Source of the DNA: Pseudomonas sp. B21-023
Lineage (GTDB): Bacteria; Pseudomonadota; Gammaproteobacteria; Pseudomonadales; Pseudomonadaceae
NCBI RefSeq assembly: GCF_024749165.1
Contig: NZ_CP087190.1
Coordinates: 1,510,001 to 1,574,000, forward strand
Direction of reading: 5' to 3'
DNA length: 64,000 bases
Positions 54,461 through 63,469 of this stretch are shown here, one piece after another. Position 1 is the first letter of the stretch; the number at the start of each line of letters is the position of its first letter. Both the position numbers and the translations under genes were made by a program. The notes beneath the pieces were generated by a model. The model was not told where the DNA came from, searched no databases, and saw only the letters and a list, made by a program, of their open reading frames with translations.

Positions 54461-55048
54461 TCAGTGGTGGCGTGGCTTGAGCAGGGCGGGCTTCTCTTCG
54501 GGGGCGTGCAGCAGCAGGAACAACGCGCTCAGTGCCTCGGGGATCTGCACGATCATGTCGTCCTGCAAGTTGGCGTTGCCGGCAATGTCGGCAAACTCGG
54601 GTTGTTCGTCGAACAGGCCCGAGCCGACCATGATCGGCAGCAGCATTTCGCTGACTTCTTCCTCGGCGTTCTCGAACCAGGCCTCTTCACGCAGGAACAC
54701 GCCCTCCATGAAGCCGATGCACCAGCCGCGCAGGTCGGAGTCGTCCGGCTCTTCGGTCAGGTCAAGCTCACAAGGCAGGTCGAATTCCTCGTCGCTGGCC
54801 AACTGGCGGGCGATGTGCCCCTTGAGCGCGACCAGGGTGGCCTCGATCTCGGTGCGTTGGGCATCGCTGGCGTAATGGGGTTCTTCGGCGAACAGCGCAT
54901 CGATCCATTCGCGTTCTGGAACTTCTTCAGAGCAGATCGACAGCGCGGTCAGGTAGCCGTGGGCGGCGACGTAGTCCAGCGCTTCTTCGTGCAGCTCATC
55001 GGCGTCGAGGAAGGCTTGCAGGCGGGTCAGTTGCTCGGCGAAGGACAT
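54461..55048 (-). CDS. YecA/YgfB-family (UPF0149) protein
   Basis: The 195-residue acidic protein shows the UPF0149 pattern: LHGYLTAL-like motif (AAHGYLTALSICSE, about residues 28-41) and the RGWCIGFMEGV segment near 106. The family is all-helical and of unknown function; a zinc-finger tail found in some YecA proteins is absent. ATG 55046-55048 is the first gene of a two-gene unit with the DUF454 gene, divergent from recQ. Confidence 0.87.
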   Translation of the reverse strand: MSFAEQLTRLQAFLDADELHEEALDYVAAHGYLTALSICSEEVPEREWIDALFAEEPHYASDAQRTEIEATLVALKGHIARQLASDEEFDLPCELDLTEEPDDSDLRGWCIGFMEGVFLREEAWFENAEEEVSEMLLPIMVGSGLFDEQPEFADIAGNANLQDDMIVQIPEALSALFLLLHAPEEKPALLKPRHH

Positions 55049-55292
55049 TACAGGGCTACCTTGGGGAATAAACGATGCTGAATTCTAGCACCTTGCGGCG
55101 CTCGCGGGGCAAAGGGAACGTCCGTCACCGGGGCATGCCGGGGGGCGCGGCAGTCGGGTATACTCCGCGGTTTTTCGTGCCAGATGGCGTTTTGCGGCCA
55201 TCCGGCAAAAACCGCTTACGCATTCGGTGTGTGCGCGGCGGATTTATCGTCCAGCCTGAGTCCAGGATGGTACGGCGATTTTGGAGTGGCAA

Positions 55293-57440
55293 ATGCTCGA
55301 ACAGGCTCAGCGCGTCCTCAAGGATGTCTTCGGTTACGACAGTTTCCGCGGGCGCCAGGCAGCGATCATCGAATGTGTGGCGGGCGGCGGCGACGCACTG
55401 GTACTGATGCCCACCGGTGGCGGCAAGTCCCTGTGTTTCCAGGTGCCCGGCTTGCTGCGCCCCGGCTTGACGGTGGTGGTGTCGCCGCTGATCGCGCTGA
55501 TGGACGACCAGGTCGCCACCCTCGACGAGCTGGGCGTGGCCGCCGCTGCGCTGAACTCCACGCTCAGCGCCGAGCAGCAGCGCGACCTGGCCGGGCGCCT
55601 GCGTCGCGGTGAGGTGAAAATGCTGTACCTGGCCCCCGAGCGCCTGGTGCAGCCGCGCATGCTGGACTTCCTGCGTGGCCTGGACATTTCCCTGTTCGCC
55701 ATCGACGAGGCCCACTGCGTCTCGCAATGGGGCCACGACTTCCGCCCGGAATACCTGCAACTGGGCCAGCTTGCCGAGCTGTTCCCCCATGTGCCGCGCA
55801 TCGCCCTGACCGCCACCGCCGACATGCGTACCCGCGAGGAGATCGTCCAGCGCCTGCACCTGCAGGGCGCCGAGCGTTTCCTGTCGAGCTTCGACCGACC
55901 GAACATCTTCTACCGCATCGTGCCCAAGGAGGCGCCGCGCAAGCAGTTGATGGCGTTCCTCGGCGAGCGGCGCGGCAACGCCGGTATCGTCTATTGCCTG
56001 TCGCGCAAGAAGGTCGACGAGACCGCGGCCTTCCTCTGCGAGCAGGGCTTCCCGGCGTTGCCGTACCACGCCGGCCTGGCTGCGGAGACCCGCGCCGCCA
56101 ACCAGCACCGCTTCCTCAACGAGGAAGGGCTGATCATGGTCGCGACCATCGCCTTCGGCATGGGTATCGACAAGCCCAACGTGCGTTTCGTTGCCCACCT
56201 CGACCTGCCCAAGTCGCTCGAGGCCTATTACCAGGAGACCGGCCGTGCCGGCCGTGACGGCCTGCCGTCGGACGCCTGGATGGCCTACGGCCTGCAGGAC
56301 ATGGTGATGCTCAAGCAGATGCTGCAGAACTCCGAGGGCGACGAGCGCCACAAGCGCATCGAGCAGCACAAGCTCGACGCCATGCTGGCCCTGTGCGAGG
56401 AAACCCGTTGCCGCCGCCAGTCGTTGCTGGCCTATTTCGACGAGGTGCTGGAACAGCCCTGCGGGCACTGCGACAACTGCGTCGACAATGTGCAGACCTG
56501 GGACGCCACCGAGCCTGCGCGCCAGGCCTTGTCGGCGGTGTTCCGCACCGGCCAGCGCTATGGTGTCGGCCATCTGGTCGATGTGCTGTTGGGCAAGGAC
56601 ACTGAGAAAGTGCGCAGTTTCGGCCACGAGAAGCTGTCGGTGTTCGGCGTCGGCAAGGCGCTGGCCGAGGCCGAATGGCGCTCGCTGTTCCGCCAGTTGG
56701 TGGCGCGTGGCCTGGTGGACATCGACCTGGAAGGCTACGGCGGCCTGCGCCTGTCCGACAGCTGCCGACCGCTGTTGCGCGGTGAGGTGAACCTGCAACT
56801 GCGCCGCGACCTCAAGCCGCAGACCGCGGCCAAGGCGTCCGGCGGCAGTGGCGGCAGCCCGGCCAGCCAGCTGGTGCGCGCCGAGGAACGCGAATTGTGG
56901 GAGGCGTTGCGCACCTTGCGGCGCAAGCTGGCCGAAGAGCACAGCGTGCCGCCTTATGTCATCTTCCCCGACTCCACCTTGCTGGAGATGCTGCGCAGCA
57001 TGCCTACCAGCCTCGGCGACATGGCCCAGGTCAGTGGTGTCGGTGCGCGCAAGCTGGAGCGCTACGGCCAGGCCTTCCTTGAGGTGCTCAATGGCGCCGG
57101 TGGCACCGATGAAGCGCCGAAGGTGGTGCTCGACCTACGCCACGAACTGGTCAGCCTGGCCCGCGCCGGCATGACACCGGCACAGATCGCCGGGCAACTC
57201 AACTGCACTGAGAAGAACGTCTACAGCTTGCTGGCCGAGGCCATCGGCCGCCAGGAGCTGAGCCTGGAGCAGGCACTGGACCTGCCCGAAGAGCTGATGA
57301 TGGAAGTGCAGGACGCCTTCCTCGACGGCGAGGGCGAGCTGCCTGCGGTGTCCGCTGTGGCACCGCTGTTCGGCCAGCGGGTGCCGGAAGGTGTGCTGCA
57401 CTGCGTGCGGGCGGCGCTTGCCGTGGAGTTCGGTGTGTGA
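55293..57440 (+). CDS. recQ: ATP-dependent DNA helicase RecQ
   Basis: The 715-residue protein has the full RecQ layout: Walker [16 protein letters not shown] box in [18 protein letters not shown], helicase C-terminal domain (ETGRAGRDG), the zinc-binding Cys set ([16 protein letters not shown] near residues 370-395), the RQC winged helix and an HRDC domain (about 530-600), then a C-terminal extension of about 100 residues. It unwinds DNA 3' to 5' in recombination and fork repair. ATG 55293 with GGAG seven bases upstream is preferred to the TTG at 55281. E. coli RecQ is about 610 residues; the extra tail is common in Pseudomonas. Confidence 0.97.
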   Translation: MLEQAQRVLKDVFGYDSFRGRQAAIIECVAGGGDALVLMPTGGGKSLCFQVPGLLRPGLTVVVSPLIALMDDQVATLDELGVAAAALNSTLSAEQQRDLAGRLRRGEVKMLYLAPERLVQPRMLDFLRGLDISLFAIDEAHCVSQWGHDFRPEYLQLGQLAELFPHVPRIALTATADMRTREEIVQRLHLQGAERFLSSFDRPNIFYRIVPKEAPRKQLMAFLGERRGNAGIVYCLSRKKVDETAAFLCEQGFPALPYHAGLAAETRAANQHRFLNEEGLIMVATIAFGMGIDKPNVRFVAHLDLPKSLEAYYQETGRAGRDGLPSDAWMAYGLQDMVMLKQMLQNSEGDERHKRIEQHKLDAMLALCEETRCRRQSLLAYFDEVLEQPCGHCDNCVDNVQTWDATEPARQALSAVFRTGQRYGVGHLVDVLLGKDTEKVRSFGHEKLSVFGVGKALAEAEWRSLFRQLVARGLVDIDLEGYGGLRLSDSCRPLLRGEVNLQLRRDLKPQTAAKASGGSGGSPASQLVRAEERELWEALRTLRRKLAEEHSVPPYVIFPDSTLLEMLRSMPTSLGDMAQVSGVGARKLERYGQAFLEVLNGAGGTDEAPKVVLDLRHELVSLARAGMTPAQIAGQLNCTEKNVYSLLAEAIGRQELSLEQALDLPEELMMEVQDAFLDGEGELPAVSAVAPLFGQRVPEGVLHCVRAALAVEFGV

Positions 57441-57539
57441 TTGCCGGCATTTGTGCCATTTGCTGACCTTTGTCATACCCTTACATGATTATCAGTCATT
57501 TCCGTGGCGTCGAACCTTGCCTGATCGGTCGGGCCATGG

Positions 57540-57551
57540 TTAGCTGGCTAA
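57540..57551. promoter_or_regulatory. SlyA-type operator palindrome
   Basis: TTAGCTGGCTAA is a perfect-arm palindrome (TTAGC-TG-GCTAA) that differs from the SlyA consensus TTAGCAAGCTAA only in the two central bases. It lies 27 bases before the MarR/SlyA-like gene, as for an autoregulatory site. A second TTAG half follows at 57556. Confidence 0.65.
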
Positions 57552-57578
57552 TAATTAGTTCTATTCATTGAGTTACTT

Positions 57579-58016
57579 ATGCCCCTGACCGACAACCAAC
57601 ACCGCTTCGGCATGCAGCTGGCCCAGATGTCCCGAGGCTGGCGCGCCGAGCTGGATCGCCGCCTGGCCGGCCTCAACCTGTCGCAAGCCCGTTGGCTGGT
57701 GCTGCTGCACTTGGCCAGGTTCGAGGAGGCGCCGACCCAGCGCGAGCTGGCCCAGAGCGTCGGCGTCGAGGGCCCGACCCTGGCGCGCCTGCTCGACAGC
57801 CTGGAAAGCCAGGGATTGGTGCGCCGCCAGGCGGTGATGGAAGACCGTCGGGCCAAGAAGATCCTGCTGTGCCCGCCGGCCAAGCCGCTGATCGACCAGA
57901 TCGAGACCATCGCCAATGCGTTGCGGCTCGAGTTGTTCACCGGGGTCGATGAGGCCGACCTGGAAGTGTGCATGCGCGTGCATGCGAAGATTCTCGATAA
58001 TCTCGAAAAGTCCTGA
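57579..58016 (+). CDS. SlyA-like MarR-family regulator
   Basis: The 145-residue protein has the MarR winged-helix fold: helices around residues 8-30, recognition helix VEGPTLARLLDSLESQGLVRR (split here as VEGPTLARLL and DSLESQGLV), wing with DRRAKK and a C-terminal dimer helix. The wording resembles SlyA. Such dimers bind palindromes and release DNA on binding aromatic ligands or oxidants. A SlyA-like palindrome precedes the gene. It lies after recQ and converges on the plpD-like gene; its targets elsewhere are unknown. Confidence 0.88.
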   Translation: MPLTDNQHRFGMQLAQMSRGWRAELDRRLAGLNLSQARWLVLLHLARFEEAPTQRELAQSVGVEGPTLARLLDSLESQGLVRRQAVMEDRRAKKILLCPPAKPLIDQIETIANALRLELFTGVDEADLEVCMRVHAKILDNLEKS

Positions 58017-58026
58017 GCTTGACGTA

Positions 58027-58092
58027 GATCGCGGGGCAAGCCCGCTCCCACAAGATTCTGCTTGGCTTGTGGGTGCGGCTTGCCCCGCGATC
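58027..58092. repeat. REP inverted pair
   Basis: GATCGCGGGGCAAGCCCGCT and its inverted copy (TGCGGCTTGCCCCGCGATC, with one mismatch) fill the gap between the convergent SlyA-like and PlpD-like genes. Confidence 0.88.
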
Positions 58093-58096
58093 ATTT

Positions 58097-60283
58097 CTAG
58101 AAGGTATGCCCCAGGTTCAGGTACACCGCCTTCTCATGCGCATCGTTGGCGCCATAGCTCAGGTTCAACGGCCCCAGCGGCGTTTCCAGCCCCAGGAAGA
58201 TACTCGCTGCATTGATGTAGCCGCTGTCGAACTCGTTGTCGTTGTTCCACGCCCGCCCGCGCTCCAGCGACCCGCCCAGGTACAGCGGGAAGTCCAGGGG
58301 CAGGTAGGCCCGTGGCGTCAGGCGGCGGTAGTAGACCATGCGCAGCAGGCTCATGTTCTGCCCGGAGATCGAGTCCTGGCGAAAGCCCGATAGCTGGCGT
58401 GCCCCGCCGAACACGAAGCTTGAGGTGACCACCTCGGCATCGTCCAGGGTGCGCCCGTAGCGCCCGCCCAGCACCAGGGTGTTCGGCCCGCTGCTGATGG
58501 CCTTGTCCAGGTTGAACAGCCACTGCCGGTAGTTCTGGTCCGAATCCAGCGACTTGTCGTACTTGCGCACGGTCAGGCCGATGTCTTCGCCGCTGTGCGG
58601 GAAGTAGACGTTGTCGAAGGTGTCGAAGGAGTACTTGAGCTCGTAGAAACCCTCGTTGAAGCTGACCTTGGGCAAGTCCTGGTCGCCAATGCGCACCTCG
58701 GCGTTGCCCCAGGCCTTGCCCGCGCCCAGGCGCACCTCGCCGTAGGTACCGATCTGCCGCCCGACATTGAGCCCGAAGCCGTAGCGTTCTAGGCGATATT
58801 CGGCCACCGGGTCGTTGTCCAGGATGGCCTCCACATTCTGCGAGCCCAGGGCCAGATAGGGGGCGATGAAGTAACGCGAGCCCACGTCCAGCGGCTGGTA
58901 GAACTCGCTGTACAGCTCCTGGTCGTCGCCGATCTGGGCCCGGGTCAGCCATTCGCCGCCGAGCCGGTTGATGCCGTTGACCCGGTAGCTGGCACCAAGG
59001 TTGAAGGCGCTGTCGCCGCGCAGGTCGTCCGACAGGTTCAGGCCCAGGCGCAGGTAATCGGTACCGCCACGCCGGCCGCGGGCGCTGATCACCAGGGTAT
59101 GTTCATCGCCCTTGTGCGCGACGCGGTATTGCACCTGGTCGAAGTAGTCCAGCCCGTAGAGGGTGCCCATGTCGGTCTGCAGGCGGCCGAGGTCCAGCGG
59201 CTCGCCGATGGGTTGGCGGATGTAGTAGCGGATCACGTCGTCGCTGACCTTGGAGTCGTTCTCCACCTTGATGGCAGTGATGATCGGCGTGCGCTGTTTC
59301 GGCGAACGCGCCACCGCCAGGTTGTTGTCACCCTCGGGCCGGCGCAACGCCGCCAGGCGCGGATCGAGGGCGCGGGTAGCGCGGTAGCCGGCATCTATCA
59401 TGTCCTGGGCGCGGCCGAAGTCGGTGACGCCGAACGCGGACAGCGGCGGCTGGACGAGGATGTCCTCGCGGCGCAGGCTGGCCAACTGTTCCTCGGAGTT
59501 GCGCCGGGTCATCAGGGTGATCGACTGGTTGAGCACGTCGACCACCGTGGCCAGTTGCTTGCGGTTGCGCAGTGGGGTGCCGATGTCGACGACGATGGCC
59601 AGGTCCACGCCCATCTCGCGCACCACGTCCACCGGGATGTTGTCGGTCATGCCGCCGTCCACCAGCAGCCGGCCGTCCAGTTCCACCGGGGCGAACACTG
59701 CCGGGATCGACATGCTGGCGCGGATCACCTGCGGCAGGTGGCCGCGGCGGAAGATCACCTTCTCGCCACTGGTGATGTCGGTGGCCACGGCGCGAAACGG
59801 GATCGGCAGCTTGTCGAAGTCGCGCACGTCGGCGGCATGGGCCAGCTTGCTTTCCAGCAGCAGGGCGAGGTTCTGACCCTGGATTACGCCCAGCGGCAGG
59901 CCCAGGCTGCCGTCGTCGCGAAAGCTCAGCTTCTGCTTGACCAGGAAGTCACGGTCGTCCTGCTTGCGTCGGAACGGCACGTCCTTGCGCGGCGGGGCGT
60001 CGGACAATGCCTGTTGCCAGTCCAGGGTGGTGGCCAGTTTTTCCAGTTCGGCGATGCTGTAGCCCGAGGCGTACAGCCCGCCGACCACCGCGCCCATGCT
60101 GGTGCCGGCGATGGCGTCGATGCGCACGCCCTGTTCTTCCAGGGCCTTGAGTACGCCGATATGGGCCAGGCCGCGGGCGGCGCCGCCCGACAGCACCAGG
60201 CCGATTTTCGGCCGCGTCGTTTCGGCGGCATGCAAGGTGATGGAAGTGAGCATCAGCAGGAGGCAGAACAGCAGGCGGCGCAT
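58097..60283 (-). CDS. plpD: PlpD-like patatin autotransporter (type Vd)
   Basis: The 728-residue protein starts at ATG 60281-60283 with a signal peptide (cleavage after LHA, residue 19). The patatin domain (about 25-320) shows SGGAARG, nucleophile GTSMG with Ser62, and the dyad Asp in LLVDGGMTD. A POTRA-like segment (about 340-420) and a 16-strand-type C-terminal barrel (about 430-728, ending in Phe) follow. This matches PlpD of P. aeruginosa (PA3339), a secreted phospholipase A1. The TTG at 60295 is rejected. It is transcribed alone, divergent from the SelW-like gene. Confidence 0.92.
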   Translation of the reverse strand: MRRLLFCLLLMLTSITLHAAETTRPKIGLVLSGGAARGLAHIGVLKALEEQGVRIDAIAGTSMGAVVGGLYASGYSIAELEKLATTLDWQQALSDAPPRKDVPFRRKQDDRDFLVKQKLSFRDDGSLGLPLGVIQGQNLALLLESKLAHAADVRDFDKLPIPFRAVATDITSGEKVIFRRGHLPQVIRASMSIPAVFAPVELDGRLLVDGGMTDNIPVDVVREMGVDLAIVVDIGTPLRNRKQLATVVDVLNQSITLMTRRNSEEQLASLRREDILVQPPLSAFGVTDFGRAQDMIDAGYRATRALDPRLAALRRPEGDNNLAVARSPKQRTPIITAIKVENDSKVSDDVIRYYIRQPIGEPLDLGRLQTDMGTLYGLDYFDQVQYRVAHKGDEHTLVISARGRRGGTDYLRLGLNLSDDLRGDSAFNLGASYRVNGINRLGGEWLTRAQIGDDQELYSEFYQPLDVGSRYFIAPYLALGSQNVEAILDNDPVAEYRLERYGFGLNVGRQIGTYGEVRLGAGKAWGNAEVRIGDQDLPKVSFNEGFYELKYSFDTFDNVYFPHSGEDIGLTVRKYDKSLDSDQNYRQWLFNLDKAISSGPNTLVLGGRYGRTLDDAEVVTSSFVFGGARQLSGFRQDSISGQNMSLLRMVYYRRLTPRAYLPLDFPLYLGGSLERGRAWNNDNEFDSGYINAASIFLGLETPLGPLNLSYGANDAHEKAVYLNLGHTF

Positions 60284-60349
60284 CGTGAGTCTCAAACCAG
60301 AGGGTAAAGACCGCTAGTATAAGCGGCCCTTCCTACGGAGTTCCCCGAC

Positions 60350-60631
60350 ATGGCAGACAGCAAGCCACAAATTGTCATTACCTATTGCACCCAGTGCCAG
60401 TGGCTGCTGCGCGCCGCCTGGCTGGCGCAGGAGTTGCTCAGCACCTTCGCTGACGACCTCGGCCAGGTCGCCCTGGAGCCTGGTACCGGCGGGGTGTTCC
60501 GCATCACCTGCGACGGCGTGCAGATCTGGGAGCGCAAGGCCGACGGCGGCTTCCCCGAGGCCAAGGCGCTCAAGCAGCGGGTGCGTGACCAGATCGATCC
60601 GCAGCGCGACCTGGGTCACAACGATCGCTGA
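60350..60631 (+). CDS. SelT/SelW/SelH-family thioredoxin-like protein
   Basis: The 93-residue protein carries the Rdx-family motif CTQC at residues 13-16, in which the second Cys replaces the selenocysteine of animal SelW. The fold is thioredoxin-like, and members are taken to act in thiol redox control. The gene is divergent from plpD and abuts the EamA stop on the other strand (60631/60632). No selenocysteine is expected since both codons are ordinary Cys codons. Confidence 0.87.
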   Translation: MADSKPQIVITYCTQCQWLLRAAWLAQELLSTFADDLGQVALEPGTGGVFRITCDGVQIWERKADGGFPEAKALKQRVRDQIDPQRDLGHNDR

Positions 60632-61519
60632 TCAGGCGCTTTCGGCCACGGTCTGCCGGGTGGGTTGCTCGGCGGCCAGGCGGCTGGACAGGACGATGGC
60701 GAAGATGATCAAGGCACCACCGGCGAGCATGCGCAGGGTCGGCTGTTCGGCGAACACCACCCAGGCCACGGCGATGCCATAGACCGGCTCCATGCCGAAC
60801 ACCACCGCGGCGGTGCGCGCCTTGATCACCGCGAGGCTAGCGACGAACAGGCTGTGGGCGACACCGGTGCAGAAGATGCCGAGCAGGGCGATCCACAGCC
60901 AGTCCATGGGCGCCACGGCAGTCAGGCCCGGCGCGGCGAACGGCAGCAGGCACAGGCTCACCACCAGGTTCTGCCACAGCGCCGCCTGCACGGCGGGCAG
61001 GCGCCCGGAACCGGCACGGTTGGTCAGCGACAGCAGCGAGAACAGCAGGCCTGAGAGCAACGCCCAGAGCAGCCCGCCGGTGGCCTCGCTGGCCAGGTCG
61101 AAGGCGGGGGTGACCAGCACCAGGCCGATGCTCACCAACAGCACCAGCACAGCCTCGTTGCGGCGGATGCGTTCACGGAACAACAAGCCTTCGAGGATCA
61201 CCGTGAAGGCTGGGAAGCTGGCGAAGCCGAGGGTGGCGATGGCCACGCCGCCGACCTTGACCGCGATGAAGAAGCTCACCCAATGCCCGGCCAGCAGCAC
61301 ACCCCCCAGCAGCAGGCGGCGCAGGTCCTGGCCGCGCAGTGGTTGCCAGGCCTGGCGCGCCAGGCCGGCGAACAGGCCCAGGGCCAGGACGGCGAACATG
61401 GCCCGGCCGAAGACGATGATCGTAGGACTGGCACTGGCGGCCAGTTTGCCGAAGACGCCGGTCAGGCCGAAGAACAGCGCGCCGATATGCAGGGCGCCGA
61501 GGGCGGTGCGGTGGTTCAT
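60632..61519 (-). CDS. EamA-family (DMT) inner-membrane transporter
   Basis: The 295-residue protein has ten predicted membrane helices arranged as two EamA repeats (about residues 8-135 and 150-280), the usual drug/metabolite transporter build. Members export amino acids, nucleosides or drugs by proton exchange; the substrate cannot be predicted here. It lies downstream of the AraC gene on the same strand with a REP pair between, so regulation by AraC is possible but not proven. Confidence 0.88.
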   Translation of the reverse strand: MNHRTALGALHIGALFFGLTGVFGKLAASASPTIIVFGRAMFAVLALGLFAGLARQAWQPLRGQDLRRLLLGGVLLAGHWVSFFIAVKVGGVAIATLGFASFPAFTVILEGLLFRERIRRNEAVLVLLVSIGLVLVTPAFDLASEATGGLLWALLSGLLFSLLSLTNRAGSGRLPAVQAALWQNLVVSLCLLPFAAPGLTAVAPMDWLWIALLGIFCTGVAHSLFVASLAVIKARTAAVVFGMEPVYGIAVAWVVFAEQPTLRMLAGGALIIFAIVLSSRLAAEQPTRQTVAESA

Positions 61520-61548
61520 GGTGGTCCCTAGAGTGTGAGGTTTCCTTT

Positions 61549-61628
61549 ACCGGCCCTTCGCCGGCAAGCCGGCTCCCACAGAGGTGCGCTCGATCCTGTG
61601 GGAGCCGGCTTGCCGGCGAAGGGCCGGT
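61549..61628. repeat. REP inverted pair with 32-base perfect arms
   Basis: Arms 61549-61580 and 61597-61628 are perfect reverse complements over 32 bases, the longest REP arms in the window. It separates the AraC gene from the EamA gene. Confidence 0.92.
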
Positions 61629-61689
61629 ACAAGCGCCAGAAATAGTGGCAGCAGTGTAAAAAAAACTGCAGGCGCTTTCTGTCGCCCAG

Positions 61690-62463
61690 CTAGCGTTCCT
61701 TGTCGCCAGACTCGCGCCGCAACGCCAGCGGCGTGCAGCCGAACGCCCGCAGCACCGCCGCGCTGAATGCGCTCTGCGAGCCATACCCCACGCGCGCGGC
61801 GATCTCGCCCACCGGCAACACCGTCTCACGCAACAGCCGGCGCGCCATCGTCAGCCGCCGTTGGCGGATGTAGTCCATCGGCGTCATGCCGCACTCGCTG
61901 GCAAACCGCGCATGCAGCCGCGCACTGGACAGCCCGGCCAGCCGCGCCAGGTCGGCGACCTGCAGTGGGTAGGCGGCGTGCTGCTCGATATGGCGGTCGA
62001 AGGCGGCATAGGGCAGGCGCCTGCTGGCCAGTACCGGGGCGCAGGCCTGTGGATTGAGGCTCGCCAATAGCAACACCGCGCCCTGGCGGGCAATCAGCGG
62101 GTCGTCCACGGGGCTGGTTGCCAGCCAGTCCACCAGTTGCTGCTGTCGGCTGTCCAGGCTCAGGGGGCCGGGGCGGTCGAGCAGGCGGCGGCTGTCGTCG
62201 GCGTGCTCGCCGAGATGATCGCCGAGCCAGTGTCCGCCCGGTACGTCCAGCACCAGGCAATCGCTGCCCTCGCGGCTCCCGCAAGTGTGGTGGGCACCGG
62301 CGGGAACCACCATCAGGTCCTGGCGAGCGACCCGGCCGCCGCGTCCATCCACCTCGAAATCCAGGCGCCCGCCGAGGCCGAACACCAACTGTGGATGGTC
62401 GTGGCTGTGGGCGATCAAGTCGTGGCGGTAATGGCGCAACGAGAGCAAGGGGCCGGCGGTCAT
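61690..62463 (-). CDS. AraC-family regulator with cupin sensor domain
   Basis: The 257-residue protein has an N-terminal cupin-like sensor domain (about residues 10-90, HSHDHPQLVFGL and VVPAGAHHTC) and a C-terminal AraC DNA-binding domain with two helix-turn-helix units (about 155-255, LQVADLARLAGLSSARLHARF and VGEIAARVGYGSQSAFSAA). Such proteins often control a neighbouring exporter; the EamA gene follows on the same strand. The inducer is unknown. Confidence 0.9.
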   Translation of the reverse strand: MTAGPLLSLRHYRHDLIAHSHDHPQLVFGLGGRLDFEVDGRGGRVARQDLMVVPAGAHHTCGSREGSDCLVLDVPGGHWLGDHLGEHADDSRRLLDRPGPLSLDSRQQQLVDWLATSPVDDPLIARQGAVLLLASLNPQACAPVLASRRLPYAAFDRHIEQHAAYPLQVADLARLAGLSSARLHARFASECGMTPMDYIRQRRLTMARRLLRETVLPVGEIAARVGYGSQSAFSAAVLRAFGCTPLALRRESGDKER

Positions 62464-62587
62464 GGTGAGTCCTCACGAGGCAGGCGAAGATTGTACACCG
62501 GCAGGCGAGGGCAGGATGGTCATGTACCTGCCACCAATCTGTCACCTGCGCCTGCCAGTCTCCAGCAAACAGCGCCGGAGCCTGCCC

Positions 62588-63403
62588 ATGAGCCACGCCG
62601 AACCCCTTCGCCCGTCACGCAAGCAGCGTGTGCGCACCCTATGGATTTCCGATGTACACCTGGGTACCCGCGACTGCCAGGCCGAACACCTCGCGCACTT
62701 CCTCAAGGGCTACCAGGCCGAGCGCATCTACTTGGTCGGCGATATCATCGATGGCTGGAAACTGCGCAGCGGCATCTACTGGCCCCAGGCCCACACCAAT
62801 GTCATCCGCCGCCTGCTGACCCTGAGCAAGCGCGGCACCGAGGTGATCTACGTTACCGGCAACCATGACGAATTCCTGCGGCGTTACTCGAAACTGATCC
62901 TGGGCAACATCCAGCTGGTGGACGAGGCCGAACACCTTACCGTCGACGGTCGGCGCCTGCTGGTGATCCACGGCGACCAGTTCGACGTGATCACCCGCTA
63001 CCACCGCTGGCTGGCTTTTCTGGGCGACCGGGCCTACGAGTTCACCCTGGTGCTCAACCGTTGGCTCAACCACTGGCGCGCCCGTTACGGCTATGGCTAC
63101 TGGTCGCTGTCGGCGTACCTCAAGCACAAGGTCAAGGGCGCGGTGAACTTCATCAGCGACTTCGAGGACGCCATCGCCCACGAGTGCACCCGGCGTGGCT
63201 TCCACGGTGTAGTATGCGGGCATATCCACCATGCCGAAATCCGCCAGGTGGGCGAGGTGGATTACCTCAACTGCGGCGACTGGGTGGAGTCGTGCACGGC
63301 GCTGATCGAACACTGGGACGGGCGGATCGAGCTGTACCGGTTTGCCGAGGCGCAGGCGCGGGAGGCGGCGCTGCGCTTGGCGGAACTGGGCGAGCCGGCC
63401 TAG
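62588..63403 (+). CDS. LpxH-like UDP-2,3-diacylglucosamine diphosphatase
   Basis: The 271-residue metallophosphoesterase starts at ATG 62588 with GGAG seven bases upstream. Metal-binding motifs are in order: SDVHLG, GDIIDGW, GNHDE, HGDQFD and GHIHHAE. The motif set fits the LpxH/LpxH2 branch, which cleaves UDP-2,3-diacylglucosamine to lipid X in lipid A synthesis. Pseudomonads have a main lpxH elsewhere; this copy is of the longer LpxH2/YbbF-like form and may act on another substrate. It is divergent from the AraC gene. Confidence 0.83.
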   Translation: MSHAEPLRPSRKQRVRTLWISDVHLGTRDCQAEHLAHFLKGYQAERIYLVGDIIDGWKLRSGIYWPQAHTNVIRRLLTLSKRGTEVIYVTGNHDEFLRRYSKLILGNIQLVDEAEHLTVDGRRLLVIHGDQFDVITRYHRWLAFLGDRAYEFTLVLNRWLNHWRARYGYGYWSLSAYLKHKVKGAVNFISDFEDAIAHECTRRGFHGVVCGHIHHAEIRQVGEVDYLNCGDWVESCTALIEHWDGRIELYRFAEAQAREAALRLAELGEPA

Positions 63404-63425
63404 CTTCTCGTCGGCCTCGCCTGTG

Positions 63426-63450
63426 ATCGCGGAGCAAGCCCGCACCTGCA
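63426..63450. repeat. Single degenerate REP element
   Basis: GATCGCGGAGCAAGCCCGCACC lies between the convergent LpxH-like and HD-domain genes. Confidence 0.6.
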
Positions 63451-63469
63451 AGTAATCGGTAGTGGCGGA

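Noticed and set aside
60350..60631. A selenoprotein of the SelW family
   Set aside because: The motif is CTQC with ordinary Cys codons and no UGA in frame, so no selenocysteine is needed.
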